From contig NC_080568.1 of NCBI RefSeq assembly GCF_030253575.1, positions 30,531,001-30,595,000 of the forward strand: 64,000 nucleotides of DNA. Direction: 5' to 3'. The DNA comes from Rhododendron vialii (lineage: Eukaryota > Streptophyta > Magnoliopsida > Ericales > Ericaceae). The notes under the pieces were generated by a model. That model was not told the DNA's origin. It did no database searches and worked only from the letters and a program-made list of their open reading frames with translations. The position numbers were made by a program, and so were the translations under genes. Shown here piece by piece: positions 11,320 to 23,700 of this stretch. Numbering within the stretch: the first letter of the stretch is position 1; each line of letters starts with the position of its first letter.

Positions 11320-12220
11320 ATGGCTAGTTTTTCCAAACCAAGGAGTAGTCATTACGAAATCTGATCGATTAGTTTGCTCGCACCAGACCACGCTTAGAAT
11401 CGAAGTGGAGCTAAACAAGCTCAAGATATCGGAGGCATCATCAACCGCGATGAATGCAGAGAAAATCAGCAGTGGTCTATTAGGCCTAAACGATGTGTAC
11501 AGATGCTTGGACGAGGCTCTCAAGTTGCCACTCACCCAGAAAGCCCTATCTCTCGACCAGCACGAGAGATGGATCGATGAGTCCTTGGACGCATAGGTCA
11601 GGCTTCTCGACGTTTGTAGCACTGCAAGGGATTTCACATCTCAGATAAAGGAGCGTGTTATAGATCACGAATCTGCTATCAGGAGAAAGATGGGGGATTC
11701 GATGATTCAAATCTGTACCGCGAAATAATTTTCCTTTAGGAAGGAAATGAACAAGGGTGCGAAGAAGTTGATAAAAGACGTGAAGCTAATTGACGACAAA
11801 ATCGCATCGCTGCCGTTGTTGGATCAACAGCTTGAAGATGATCACCATGTGACAGCGGTGATTAGAGTTCTAAAAGAAGTTAGTTCGATCAGTGTGTTCG
11901 TTTATAATTCCCTCCTCTTGTTCTTTTCCCCGCGGATTTCAAAGCCCAAGTCCAAGAGTTGGTCCAAATTGTTGGACAAAAGCAGAGTGGCGTGTGAAGA
12001 ACAGAAGGGGAAAGGGAATGAGTTGCAAAGAGTGGATGTTGGATTGAGCAACATATGGCAATGTGGCGGATCAAGTGAAGTGGGTGAAAATTTGAAGATG
12101 GCACAAAATGGGCTTGAGGAGTTGGAGGCCAGTATTGAGTCTATCGAAAATGGTTTGGAGCGCTTGTTTAAGGGATTGATTAAAGCAAGGGCGTCTCTTC
12201 TAAACATAGTCTCCCTATGA
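11320..12220 (+). pseudogene. Broken DUF241-family (BYPASS-like) protein gene
   Basis: The sequence follows the plant single-exon DUF241 family (about 290 aa, function largely unknown). It starts MASFSKPRSSHYEI, and recognisable parts are TTLRIEVELNKLK, GLNDVYRCLDEALKLP, VRLLDVCSTARDF, FRKEMNKGAKKLI, ASLPLLDQ, AVIRVLKEV, ACEEQKGKGNELQRVD and the end IENGLERLFKGLIKARASLL, which is the usual C-terminus. It is damaged: a stop and a frame change lie just after the start (about 11,362-11,390), a stop lies at 11,594-11,596 and another near 11,727. Length and order match the intact family, so decay looks recent. It cannot make the full protein as sequenced. Confidence 0.8.
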
Positions 12221-12362
12221 ATTCCTTGTAGGACTTGTTTAGAGTTATGGATTTGAACTCTGAGTTCAACAGCCTTGTACATGAATCCATTGTATAGGTG
12301 TATATGAGAAAACAACCATAAAAATTGTGAAACTCTCTCTCCCCTCTCTCTCATTGATTAAC

Positions 12363-13200
12363 AAATGTCAATCCTGGTTAAACTTTGGGCATTAAATTTT
12401 GAGAGGGTGGAACTTTAACTTGAAGAAATATGTCGAAATGGAGGAGGCCACATTTGCATAATGGATCGGATCAATGCTCTTGACGATCTGGAGGAAGATG
12501 ATTTTTTTGGAGGAAGATGATGAGCTCGAGGAAGAAGCCTCCCTTTCTCTGGAGTTTTAATTATGGGGTTTGGCGGTGCTTTTGGTTGGTTTCTCTTGGC
12601 ATTTTTGGTTTCCTTTGGGTTTTAGTTTGTTTGGGTGTTATGTTGTCGGGTCTTTTAGCGGGTGTAAGGCTTTCGCTTTGGTCATGGTGTCTTGGTTGGC
12701 TTCCTACCATCCTTTTTTCTTTGGTTCTCGCGTGGCTTTTTGCCAGTGTGCCCGAAATCCGTTTAATCTTTGTATCCCTTCTCAAAGATTAATGAAATCT
12801 TTTTTGCCGATCAAAAAAAAATAATAATATATCACCCTTAGCCTAGGCCATGTCCAAGAATCACCATGGATTTTGGGGAAACTTTAGCAACAAATTAAGA
12901 TCTAGCTACCCATATTGAGTCCAACCCTGCTTCGAAACTTATAATATTAAGTTCCCAAATCATGCCAATCATCAAGCCTAACAACACAGATTGGCCACGC
13001 CTTACCACCCATCTGTCATCAAAGGCTAGAAAATAGATCTCAAATTGAACCATTTCCTCACAGGCCAAGGGATTCGATCAGTAACCCAAAATATAATGGC
13101 CAACACTTTTGTCCATCTTTGTCCTCGTAGACATATTTCTCAAAGGCTTTTATGGATCCCTAATTAATGCTACTAGTTTACACAAAATTGGAGTTCGGGA
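12363..13200 (+). repeat. Duplicated block L, copy 2 (uninterrupted)
   Basis: Matches 5,325-7,680 without the LTR element. The junction where the element sits in copy 1 reads GTATCCCTTCTC here, which is the pre-insertion site. As in copy 1, the end with AGATTAATGAAATCTTTT followed by an A-rich tract suggests a LINE 3' tail. Confidence 0.75.
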
Positions 13201-13364
13201 GTAAACGGAGTAAGCTCGCCTGAGGCGCATTCGAACCACACAACAAGTACTCAAACGTAACGGGCTTGCCAAGAACACTTTGTGTGGAACCTTGTTGACC
13301 AGCCAGATCAAAAACCTCCAAATCAAAATCTAGATAGTATGAGAAATAAATAAAACATGATTTA

Positions 13365-14013
13365 TGTTTACCAAATTTCCTGATTGATCGAAATCAATGC
13401 AGACGATTGAAACGAGTGCTGGAATGTGGATATGGAAAGATGGAGTTTGTTTCTTTGCCATTTTCAAAACTTCTTTGGAAGCAAATAATGAAGTGGATGA
13501 AGTATGAAAGAAGAATAATAAATGGAATTTATTAATCTTGAAAGTAAAAGTACAATCGACTAGAACAGTCGAGTGAACGATTACAAGTTATAACTACTCC
13601 TAGAAAAGATAAAAAAGATTGGCGCGATTGGGTGTGTCTTACAATGAGGCCTAAAAAGGCTATTTATAGAAAACAAAGATGTGCACGAAATAACTTCCTA
13701 ACTTCTTCAATACTCTTTATTCTCCTTTGCTTCCACTTGTCCAAATAACTTCCCACTAACATCAAAGTGTGTAGTAGCATGTCAAGTGTTCTTTTCAACC
13801 TCCAAGTGTGTAGGACAATGTCGTGTGTCCTTTAAACTTCCAAATTTGTAGGAGTAAGCCAAGTGTCCTGCACATCATTAAAATACAAGCAAATAAAGGA
13901 AATACTAAAACTAGTTATATTAATATGAATTAAATAAAATAAAATAGAAAGCATTCTCATAATCACCACATTTCGATCGATCATCGATAGGCGGTGAATA
14001 TATGGTGTAAACA
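13365..14013. mobile_element. Solo-LTR-like insertion
   Basis: A 649-bp insert starts TGTTTACC and ends GTGTAAACA, with no coding. The flanking sequence without the insert is present at 16,610-16,640, where the two flanks are joined directly. The flanking words ATTTA and ATTTC agree at four of five bases, as expected for an aged target duplication. A TATA-like word in CTATTTATAG lies in the middle. Together this fits an old solo LTR; the family (copia or gypsy) is not decidable. Confidence 0.6.
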
Positions 14014-14159
14014 ATTTCGTGCCAAGTTCAAAAACAACATTATATGACAGCATCCGCATTGACTGATTCCCATATACAGAAGTTTATGCTTCCTTCAAAT
14101 TTCTACTCTGTTCAAAAACAACATTATCTAAGTATTACGTACCATCTGTCAATCTTTTT

Positions 14160-16130
14160 TTTGGAGATAATTGATTTAGGAAATTAATTTTGTCACTCCC
14201 CTTTTCTCTAACAGCACGCCCCTTCTTCTTTCACAAAACAAATCACCTAATAGAGATACAAAGGGGAGTGTCATCACAGAAAAGGGAAGTGGCAAAATCA
14301 CTCCCCATAGTTAATCTTAATCCTCACAATGACTTAAACTTTGTGTAGCCTACATCAATGAATTTCTTTTGTAATTTAGGGGGAAGAACTAATAAATGCA
14401 TATTATAAAGCTGATTTTCTAAGATTTTGTTTCCCATTTTGTCTATATTTGCGCAAATCTTTAAAAAGACGGAAGAGAAAAATCCATGCCAAATCTATTA
14501 GTATAAATTTACTGTCACTGTTGGCATGGATTGCTGAAATGAGTCCTATCTGGCTTTGCAATTGTGAACAGAGTAGAAATTTATTTCCTTAAGTTCTATT
14601 CAACTAATATGACAGTTCAATGCATGTGGAGATGGTCCAAACATACCTTGTAATCTCACTTTGATTTTTGCAATCTTTTCTTTCAGCAAATCAATTCATC
14701 AATATTTTCGCCCGCAACTTAATCTCTTAAAGATTTCTAGAATCAACATTGGAAAAGGAAGGACTTTTTCCTGGGCAGGGCTGAATCCTCAGTTTCCAGC
14801 AGCAGCATTTGCATTTCCATCTTTCTGTTCTTCCATTTCAAACTTGGCCCGGATTTCCATCCGAGACCTGTTGGCCAGCAAATTGGTATTTTCCAACCTT
14901 GACAACTCCCTTCCACTATTCTCCCTGACAGTTTGAGAAACTATAACAACCCTTTCTGTACTCGAGCTCCCACCCTGATTTCCATGCACAACGCCCCCAC
15001 TTCCCGTCTCCAATTGACTATGCGCCTCTCTTGAAGAAACATTCGCCTCAAGCCGGCTCCTTTTCAGAGGCCACTTTCCCTTTCCGGAACTGGGCTTCAC
15101 ATTGGAAGCTAACCCAACACCCTTTCCCTCTGCAGCGCCTTGTGACACTGATTCCTCACAACTTTTCTCCAAGATTTGAACTCCTGAAGTCCTCCGTTTT
15201 CTTCCTCGTCTAGCAGCAAACATGTTGTTTGCAATAGAAACACTTACATTTTGCCTCTGCAAGGATGAGGGACTAGGAGTAGATAAATTCTGTTGACTCG
15301 TGGGTGAGTCGGTTATCGGAACTGCATGAAACGGGTCTTTACAAAACATGCAACGAAGGTTCTGGTTCATGAAAATAGTTGCGTATTCATACTGTACTTT
15401 GCAATGGTCACATTCTGTCCAAAATGTTGTGTCTGGTTCTGGTGGAGGAGGTAATTCCAATGTGTCTCCCTCAACCGACTTCTCCTCGGGAATTCCTTCA
15501 GCCTTTGCAACTTCATCTTTGCCGCACTCCATTCATAAAATGTCTTTTTCCTGTAGAAATGAGACCCCAGCCAAAAATATTTCTCCGTTTGTAAAGTACT
15601 CTTTGATCTAAAACTCTTCTTAACGACAAACTGTAATGAAATTAACTAACTAACACCGAGAATTGGATAAGTAAAAATGGATTAGTAGTGATAAAAATCA
15701 AACAAAACGACTTTGAACATTACTAGTAAATGCATCTTCCTAGTCATGGAAGCCAAAATATCTATCCTTTGTAATTGCCTTCTTAAAAAGAAATCGACCA
15801 AACCATAAAACCACAAACGTAATCATCATAATCGAGTTACCAGAGTACGAACTTACAGTAGTTGTTCACCATCAACACTAGTAGCACATATTTTCTACAT
15901 CCAACATTTCGATATCCTAATCTAAAAACCATCTTTACAACCAACCGGTATGCAAATGAACTAACTAAATAGAGAACTTTGAAAAAACAATTCAAAGAAC
16001 ACTGATTTCATCATCATTTTGATTAGCCATTTTTACACCTCCAGTGATCCAAACCTAGAGTCAATCTATGATTCAAAAGAGCAAAAATGGTCTCGTCTAT
16101 GTAGTCACCATTGAATTTTACTCGCTAGAA
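14160..16130. repeat. Duplicated block X, copy 2
   Basis: Sister of 2,800-4,480, including a copy of the foldback MITE at 14,185-14,302 and the DnaJ-type gene fragment. The extra 80 bp at about 14,545-14,625 contains GTGAACAGAGTAGAAATTT, a word also related to the segment near 14,095-14,125. Confidence 0.75.
14789..15600 (-). pseudogene. Fragment of a DnaJ/DUF3444-type gene (copy 4, best preserved)
   Basis: A 247-codon minus-strand frame (15,532-14,789) runs through the acidic linker, the complete zinc ribbon TTFWTECDHCKVQYEY plus RCMFCKDPFHAV, the basic patch AARRGRKRR and the Ser/Arg/Glu linker ending EIRAKFEMEEQ. All four ribbon cysteines are present (CDHC and CMFC). Just before the frame the sequence VSFLQEKDIL runs into a stop, so the upstream part is cut off, and neither J domain nor DUF3444 is found. 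In the family the ribbon region links the N-terminal J domain to DUF3444. This open frame could be translated only as an isolated middle piece, and I regard it as a relic. Confidence 0.7.
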
Positions 16131-16154
16131 TACTCAGCCGGATCCATCTGTCTG

Positions 16155-16325
16155 AATTACCGCAAAGAATTACTCATGGCCGCAAATAATTACTCTTGGC
16201 CGCAAATAACTACTTCTGGCCGCAAATAACTACTTCTGGCCGTAATTCTTGGCAGCCAAGAGTAATTCTTTGCGGCCATTAGTAATTATTGGCGGCCATG
16301 AGTAAATATTTGCGGCCAAGAGTAA
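16155..16325. repeat. GGCC-rich minisatellite, copy C
   Basis: Eight or so 20-22 bp units with GGCCGCAAATAAT and GGCGGCCATGAGTAA words, again changing orientation midway as in copy B. It is followed by the same sequence that follows copies A and B. Confidence 0.75.
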
Positions 16326-17640
16326 CTCTACCAAATCCTTGAAAAAATCCCTTATCATGAGTACACAATCTAAAATCCATGCATCGACTTGAATTACGTA
16401 CATGGAAAGCACAAATCAAATACAACACATAGGGATACAGAAGTGCATTATATGAACAGAATGTGGAGATACAATGGCTTATCCAATTATAAGAAAACTG
16501 AATAGCAGAGACACTATTGATGAAATTCCCTCCAAATTTGTGTGGAACCTTGTTGACCAGCCAGATCAAAAATCTCCAAATCAAAATCTAGATAGTATGA
16601 GAGAAACAAATACGACATGATTTCGTGCCAAGTTCAAAAGCAGCATTATCTGACAGCATCCGCATTGACTGGTTCCCATACACAGAAGTTTATGCTTCCT
16701 GCGATCTAACACTCTTCCTACCTACCAGCAGCTATGAAAATGATTCTAGCTAGAATACCGAATTTTTGAAAAAGGGAAAACGGATTAGTGGCGATAAACT
16801 CAAACAAAACGATGTGGAAGACTATGGATTTAGGTCATCTTTGTATTTATGGGAGCCAAAAAAATTTCATCCCAGTGTAGTAGCATTATTTATGAGAAAC
16901 CGACAAAACCAGAAAGGTAATCGTCATAGTCATCTAACCAGAATACCGAACTCTTGAAAAACAACCGTCTTAACGACCAACAGTTATGAAAATGAACTAA
17001 CCAGAATACCGAACTTTTGAAAAACACAAATCAATTTGTCATCTAGAAATTCCAAGAAAACTACTTTGATCCAAACCTAGAGTAGAATTAACCCAATCCA
17101 TAATTCAAAAGAGCACAAAACTTCTGTGGAGCCACCACTTCAAGCTCAGAATCTTAGAAACTTGAGATTTGAGATCTGGGGTTGAAAAGAAAGCCCTTAT
17201 CATCAGTTCATAGTCTCAATCAAGGACAACATAGATAGAGAGATACAGAGTTTCAGAATCACATATATATGTACAGACTACAGAATGGAGATATAAAAGG
17301 AGAGATATAATTGCTTACCCAATCTCAGAAGTGTGAATAGTAGAGGCACTATTGATGAAATCCCACCAAATTTGTTTGAAACCTTAGGAACTAGCCAGAT
17401 AAAAAAATTCCCAAAACAAGATTTGGCTCAGCAAATTCTAACAAAACCTTTTAGAAACAAACATGAGTAGAATGAGGATGCACTCCTTGTATTTAAAGCA
17501 ATTTGTTACCTCTAACCATACATTAGGCATTGGTTGAGACCGTGAGCACTCTGGTTAATGAACGATTTTGTCTAAATATGGACAATGAGTTAAAGTGAAA
17601 ATCTTCTAAAACCACTAAAAGTTTAAAATCTTTTTGTCTT
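16326..17640. repeat. Diverged repeat copies, no gene
   Basis: The first part (to about 16,640) repeats the sequence after minisatellite copies A and B. Around 16,740-17,000 there is a diverged copy of 15,640-15,800. Around 17,180-17,400 there is a relative of 2,260-2,470. No protein-coding frame is supported. Confidence 0.5.
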
Positions 17641-17649
17641 TATTAGAAA

Positions 17650-18130
17650 AACAATACCTTTATGCTTTGTAGGACAGATATGAACACAGACACGGCGGGA
17701 GACACGGACAGGGATACAAGAAACAACAATTCTAAAAAAATGGGGATACAAATACAGTAGAGGGACACAATAATATATTTTTCAACATTTGTTAGGTATG
17801 CAAACCAATAAACACTAAACATTTGGATTGTGATACCTATCAAATGCATTATCGACCGATAGTGTATACCTATTCGCACACATATGTTTCATGTAACTGT
17901 TTTGGGCCAACACTTTTGAAGTTAAAAATATTTTACCCCGAAAGAACTATTTAAATTCATAAAAGTCACATTGTTTGTCCCGATGTGTCTTGCCGGCGTG
18001 TCCCTCCCATGGCCCCGCATAAAAATATTATAATATAATGGACACATCATGTGGTGTGTCCTATATGTGTCCCGGTGTACCGTGTGTCTGACACGAATAT
18101 GGGGATCTCTCTGTGTTTCATAGCCTTTCT
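17650..18130. mobile_element. GACACGG-rich foldback repeat, copy 1
   Basis: The ends are loosely inverted: GAACACAGACACGG on the left, and on the right GTGTGTCTGACACG followed by CTGTGTTTCATAGCC. Many GGGACAC / GTGTCCC words lie between. A relative is found at about 29,650-30,020 inside the MED30 gene. The inverted arrangement suggests a non-autonomous DNA transposon, but no target duplication was identified. Confidence 0.4.
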
Positions 18131-18589
18131 GGGAAATAAAAATGAAGTTGAGAAATAGTTTTCTTGTTATTTTCATGCTATTCTTTCTTTTTCCAAAGCT
18201 GATTTATCAGATACCTGGTTTCAAATCTTGAGTATGCAAGCACCATATTGCCCCTTTGTCAATCTTTTTCTTGAAATAGCTGATTTAAGCCTAAGTCTCA
18301 CAATAACTTTAATCTTTTATAGTCTAAATCAATGGGATTTCTCTTTAGTAGTAATCGATATAAGAATATCCCGCAGTTAACGAACTAATAAAAGCATATC
18401 AGAAAGCTAAATTTTTTAGAATTTGTTGGCTAATTTTTTTAAGCAAGGCTAGATGAAATTACTTCCATGCAATTTATTTAAGACTTGACTTAAGCGCCCT
18501 CTAAGTCAAGATTGGCCTCATTTTTGAACTTCCGATTTTTTATCGATATTCTTTATTTGTTTGCATAACAAATGATACTAAAAGGCAAT

Positions 18590-18705
18590 TTCCACACGGA
18601 GCTTTGCTCTTACTTAAATTGGGTTTTCGCTAATAGACGATGAGATTGGTCCTACGGAATTAGTCGAGGTGTGCATTAGGATACCCGAGTTATGAAAAAA
18701 ATGGT
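18590..18705 (+). mobile_element. SINE 3' fragment
   Basis: The words GAGATTGGTCCTACGGAATT and CGAGGTGTGCATTAGGATAC followed by an A run match the 3' part of the SINE at 10,850-11,100 (there on the other strand). The tRNA-like head is missing or too decayed to see. Confidence 0.5.
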
Positions 18706-18719
18706 TACCTCGGTCCACA

Positions 18720-20300
18720 ATAATTAATTTATGCCGTATCACTGTTGACATGGATTAGTGAAATGAGTCCTCTCTGGATTATTTTTTTCTTTCCTTGTAT
18801 TGTAGTCAATTTATACAGTTCAACTCATGTGGACATGAATTAAATATCCAACCATATTTATAATCTCATTGAGATTTCAAAGTTTCTTGAAGATTTTGGC
18901 AATCCAAAGTATAAATACATAAACAGATTTCAATTAAATGTTCATATTTTTCTTCTTTTGTCCCGTCCATTTCTTTTATTCCCGGATGTGAGACCTAAAC
19001 ATAACCCCAATAAACTAACGGTGACAATGGTAAAGCTCAGAGTGTAATTAATTGTCAGTTACTGCAAGTGAAACGGCAACAACTTTGTGAATCTCACCTT
19101 ATCTGACATGACAGACTTTAAACCAAAAAGCTCACATGATAATGTAGAAGAGTAATTACTCATGTTTGGGCGTACAAACAAACCAAGCTGGGAGCCTTGG
19201 AATCATTTGGAAATTAGTTGATCTTAAAATAAGCAACGACCAATTCATAAGCACACAAATTGCTTAGGGTGTAGAAAGAAACTAGCTGGACTTGGCATGG
19301 CTTAAATGTGTTGTTTAGGACTTTAGGAGATGGAAGAGATAATTCAGGTTCAATTTGAAACTGGGGTAACACACGGGGGGATTTATTTTGTAATCTGACC
19401 TAAAATTAGTTACTTCCCTTTTTTGCTTGTCATGTTTTTATTTTAAAGGAAAAAGGGACCGAAATAATATGCAATGAGAATAAAAAGGAAAAGAGGAGGG
19501 AAATAAAAATCTCCATTATTCTTTCTTGGGTATTGTTTGTTTTTTACTTTGTTACTAATGACTAAGTTCCGCTAAGAGATTTTTGGATAAAAATCCTTAC
19601 TTATTCGATTTCTCTCGTCAAGACGAATCAATAAGGGTAAAAAAAATTGTCGCAAAACGAACAAACGCGAAAAATCCAAAAATCCATTAGCAAAACTTGG
19701 CCTAAGAATTCTTTTCCTCAAGTTCCAAACAATCTAAAATTTTCACACAAGTTTATTTGAGGGGAAATATACTGTATTTTTGAAAAAAGAGAGGTTTTCT
19801 ATACCCAAAATTGAATCGATTATCGAAGTGGATCCCGAATGAGCCCTACACAGTCAAAACTGAACCGGTCCAATTTTCTCCCTGACTGGAGAGGATACGT
19901 TTCTAACTTCCTAGCGGAATAAGAGATGTTCCCAATAAAGAAAAATATCGATTCCATGGAAAATGTGATCGATGCCAAAACCCAAAAACGGAGAAAGTGC
20001 AAAGTTGACTGACACGACTCGAATTGGCATTTGGCAAATACCAAGTGCAGGACCTGTCCTGAAAATGTTGAACGACGAACAAATAAACAGCAACCTTCAC
20101 AACACCTTGGGGCCTCTGAATCCAAGTTACATCCGAGAATGGCGGGAGAGCCTCTCCAGGACCATCCCAATCCAACTTTAATGATGTGTATTTTAGAACT
20201 CGTCAAGAACATCAATCATTTCAAAAATTACAGTGATCGAATACCATTAAAACATGATAAGAATCCAATGATCTTGTGAAAATCGGGTACCTATTCAATG
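18720..20300. other. Gene-free AT-rich stretch
   Basis: No recognisable gene. A possible small foldback element lies at about 19,545-19,715 (CTAAGTTCCGCTAAGAGATT near the left and AATCCATTAGCAAAACTTGG near the right). Frames of 60-130 codons at 19,820-20,280 occur on both strands and overlap each other without any family resemblance. Confidence 0.45.
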
Positions 20301-20714
20301 TGCCAAACTATTTTTTAAAGATGAATATCATATCAATCAATGTGATTTTTGGTATATTTGGGAGTTCTCGACAAGCTCTAAAATAAAATATGACCGGTGT
20401 TGATCACTGAAGCGGCCCACAAACGCCCTTAACAGGACGGGGTCCAGGTGGATCCTCTCCCACCAAAATAAGTAGGAGCAAGACAAAAGCATCTTCCGAT
20501 ACATGAAATTAGTTTTCAATGTAAGCTTCATAAAACGTGTTTCATGAAGTAAATAAACAAGGAATGTTCGGCACAAGACTGCGAAATTTTAAAATCACCA
20601 TTTTCTACAAATAAACCATATCGTAAGTTAACGGCAGAAGAAAATAGTCTCAGACAACCTTTTTTCTTCAGTATCCATCCAACTTTTACCAACAAGAAAA
20701 CTCTGGTTTTCAAA

Positions 20715-23700
20715 TTACTCAACCTCCTCCAGGTAATCAGCAATTTCAGATGGCGTTAGGACTCTGAAATATGGAAATAAACAAGTCAGAATAGTCATTC
20801 TTACTGAGCATCTCATCACTACTGAATTAGGGCCAAGGGAAAAAGGTATTAAAAACAAAAGCTTGCCTGAATTTTCTATCATTGCCGATTATGCCAATCT
20901 CAATGTTCTTTTCAGAGATCTGTCCTTCAAATCTGGAAAGATACACAGAATGACAGGTTTATAAGAGCTACAACGAGGAGCTCCATCAACAAAAAAAATT
21001 AGGAGCAAGCACGATTTATTTAATCTACAACGGTACATTATTAATGTAACTTATTGTGTAGGGTCTTCCATAGTTCCTTGCGCATTCATCAGCATGTGAA
21101 AAAGGTCAGATTCTTACCCCTCCTTCAGAGTCAAGATTGCTGTGTGGACAGCATCATCAAGCTCCATATCATCTGTGTACCTGCAACAAACACTCAAATT
21201 GATTCAGCACTCCATCAATTGCATATCAACACAAGTGGAATCTGGAATTGCCATGATACATGGCTGGTCCAGATTCGTATCTGGTGTCAAACCAACCAAA
21301 CCTCAAAGTGAAGGGTAAGGCTATGTGAACTTGCATGAAAATACTGACATTCGTTAAATCTATTGTGGAATAACACAGTATTCCGTTTCAGTTAAGAGAG
21401 TCAAGTAGAAACTTTACTCGGTCTCACAAAAACAAACATATAATGACAGTAGTATTTCTTCGATCATATAACAAATGTCCAGCGGCAAGTATTGGATAAA
21501 TACCCCCAACATTTCTCCATGTACCAAGTGTTGGACGTGGGTACTTGATTTATGTTTAGACTCCATGTAACATTAGTTGGAACTTGGAAGTAAATAGTAC
21601 GGAAAGCATGATGCTCGAATGGTTTAACCCCGTCCACAACTGCATACTAATCAAAACCAGTTTCCATAGCAAAATGCCATTTTAGCACTAAAGACCAGTT
21701 AGTTCACATCTAATCTTCACACAGATTAGCTGTCATTTGCAGTCCAACAGAATGAAAGAATTTGTTGAACCTTTATCATAGTTGAATGAGGCTTGTGGAT
21801 ATTGAGATGGTAATTAATAGGATAAGATGGAAAAGGTAGTGCAGAATGGCAGAACCCAAAGATCCAGTAAACAACAAACATTCAGGGGTGTTACTAATAG
21901 AAACTAAGGAGCAAATACAAAGTTTTGCAGAAAGTTGTAATCAATGAAATTAACTCACCTCTTCTCAAGAAATGTTTTTGCATTAGACACATTCTTTCCC
22001 ATTGCTGAAGCTTTCCAAGAGAAGTACGAACCTGATGGATCCACCTACAACACACAACATATGCACATACAAAAGGGTAAAAAAAATAAAAGAAGGAATG
22101 AACAAAAAGGAAGGGATCTTATGAAAATCTACATCTTAATAACTTGAGAAACAATAAAAGAAGATGAAGGAAAAAGTATTCAAGGTAATAAAACAAAAAT
22201 TGGACAGGACGAGTGCTAATCAATGTTCAACACCAAACAACAACATGCACCAGAATCCAGACAGCTCGTTAAAATTTTGCACAATATGTGTAATTGAAAA
22301 GCCAAAATATGACAAACAGGCATTAATGATGAGCAAGGTACATCTTATGTTAAAATGGCAAATAAATGAGAGATCTAAAGCCAACCATAGCTCATATAAA
22401 TAGGATGGATCATCCAAATTCGCAAAATCACAGTTGTAGTAGACACCTAAAGGGGTTTTTTGTCCCTTTAAGTCAGTTACAAAATATATATAAACCACCT
22501 GAAAACTTTAGATTCTTCTAAAAACAACTAATACTATCATAACTGGTGCTGGTCTATGCGAAACCATGAAATAATAACTGCATAACATGACCTGTTTGTG
22601 GAGACCAAAAAATAATTGAAGACATAGTACAGGTACATAGGTTGTATGGTCATATAGAAACAACCAATCAAGGGTAAAAAAAGAAATAGTTGATGGACTC
22701 AACAAGATACGTTATTTTATTTTGTGCGTGTGGTTTTGGATGCTAATGAAAACCCCTAACTTATAAGTACGCACTTTGGTGAAATATCCTTAAGAAAATT
22801 CTGTTTACAAAAATATAATGCTTAGTCACAACTCCGCAAGAGCAGAAGAAAGTACTAACCCTGTTTCATGAGACTGGCCCTATGTGGAAAAGAATGAAAA
22901 CTGGGCATGTACAAAAATCTCAAACTACAACAAAGAAGGTTAATCCAACCACTGATGGAAATGGCCGAATCAGGGTCATAGGCCACATGCACCAACAATA
23001 AGGTTAACATCAGATCAGGACCCAAATGGCATACCTGATACAGTTGGGGACCCTTGTCATCAAACCCAGCAACTAGCAGCGAAACGCCAAAAGGCCTTAC
23101 ACCACTGCAAAGAAACATAAGGGTAACTAATGGCAACAAAAATAAGCATCTGCCAGAGCCAAATCTAAATCCAAGCCATGATTCATAATGAATAAAACAA
23201 GTGGAAAAGGACAGAAACAAAAAGGTTCATATGTAGGCCCACGTCCATTTTGACTATGATGAAAAGGCCAGCCTAGTACAAAAAATCAGCTTAACATAGC
23301 TTCAAAACCTTCCAATCTTTATTTTAGCTTTCAAGTTTCTCTTCCAAACTCCCAAGTGTTCTGCAAGGACTGGACATTTGATAATACTACTTTTTAAGTT
23401 TTAAGGATCACATTGTAACAATTTTTATTTGCAACATCAGTGAATTTATTTAATTGCCTCAAAATGAGGTTTTACTGTTAAAACCCCACCAGCCTTGTTT
23501 CTTGGAACCAGCAGTGCAAAGATACCCTGCTTATCTCCTAGCACTCCTTCAAGATTGTAATGGTTAACAAAGTTACTTCATTAACTCGCTAAATTTAGGG
23601 AAGGTATTCAACTTATACATTTTCCCCTCTTTTTATCAAAGAACCTTTCAAGACACCACCATCTTTAAGGTACAGTGATACGCAAGTGTTTTCCTGAATT

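Noticed and set aside
430-16325. GGCC minisatellite considered as a CRISPR-like array
   Set aside because: Units are adjacent without unique spacers and the DNA is clearly plant nuclear.
19820-20279. Overlapping frames of 80-131 codons on both strands as a gene downstream of PAB1
   Set aside because: Frames on opposite strands overlap, none resembles a known protein, and the region lies in the PAB1 3' flank.
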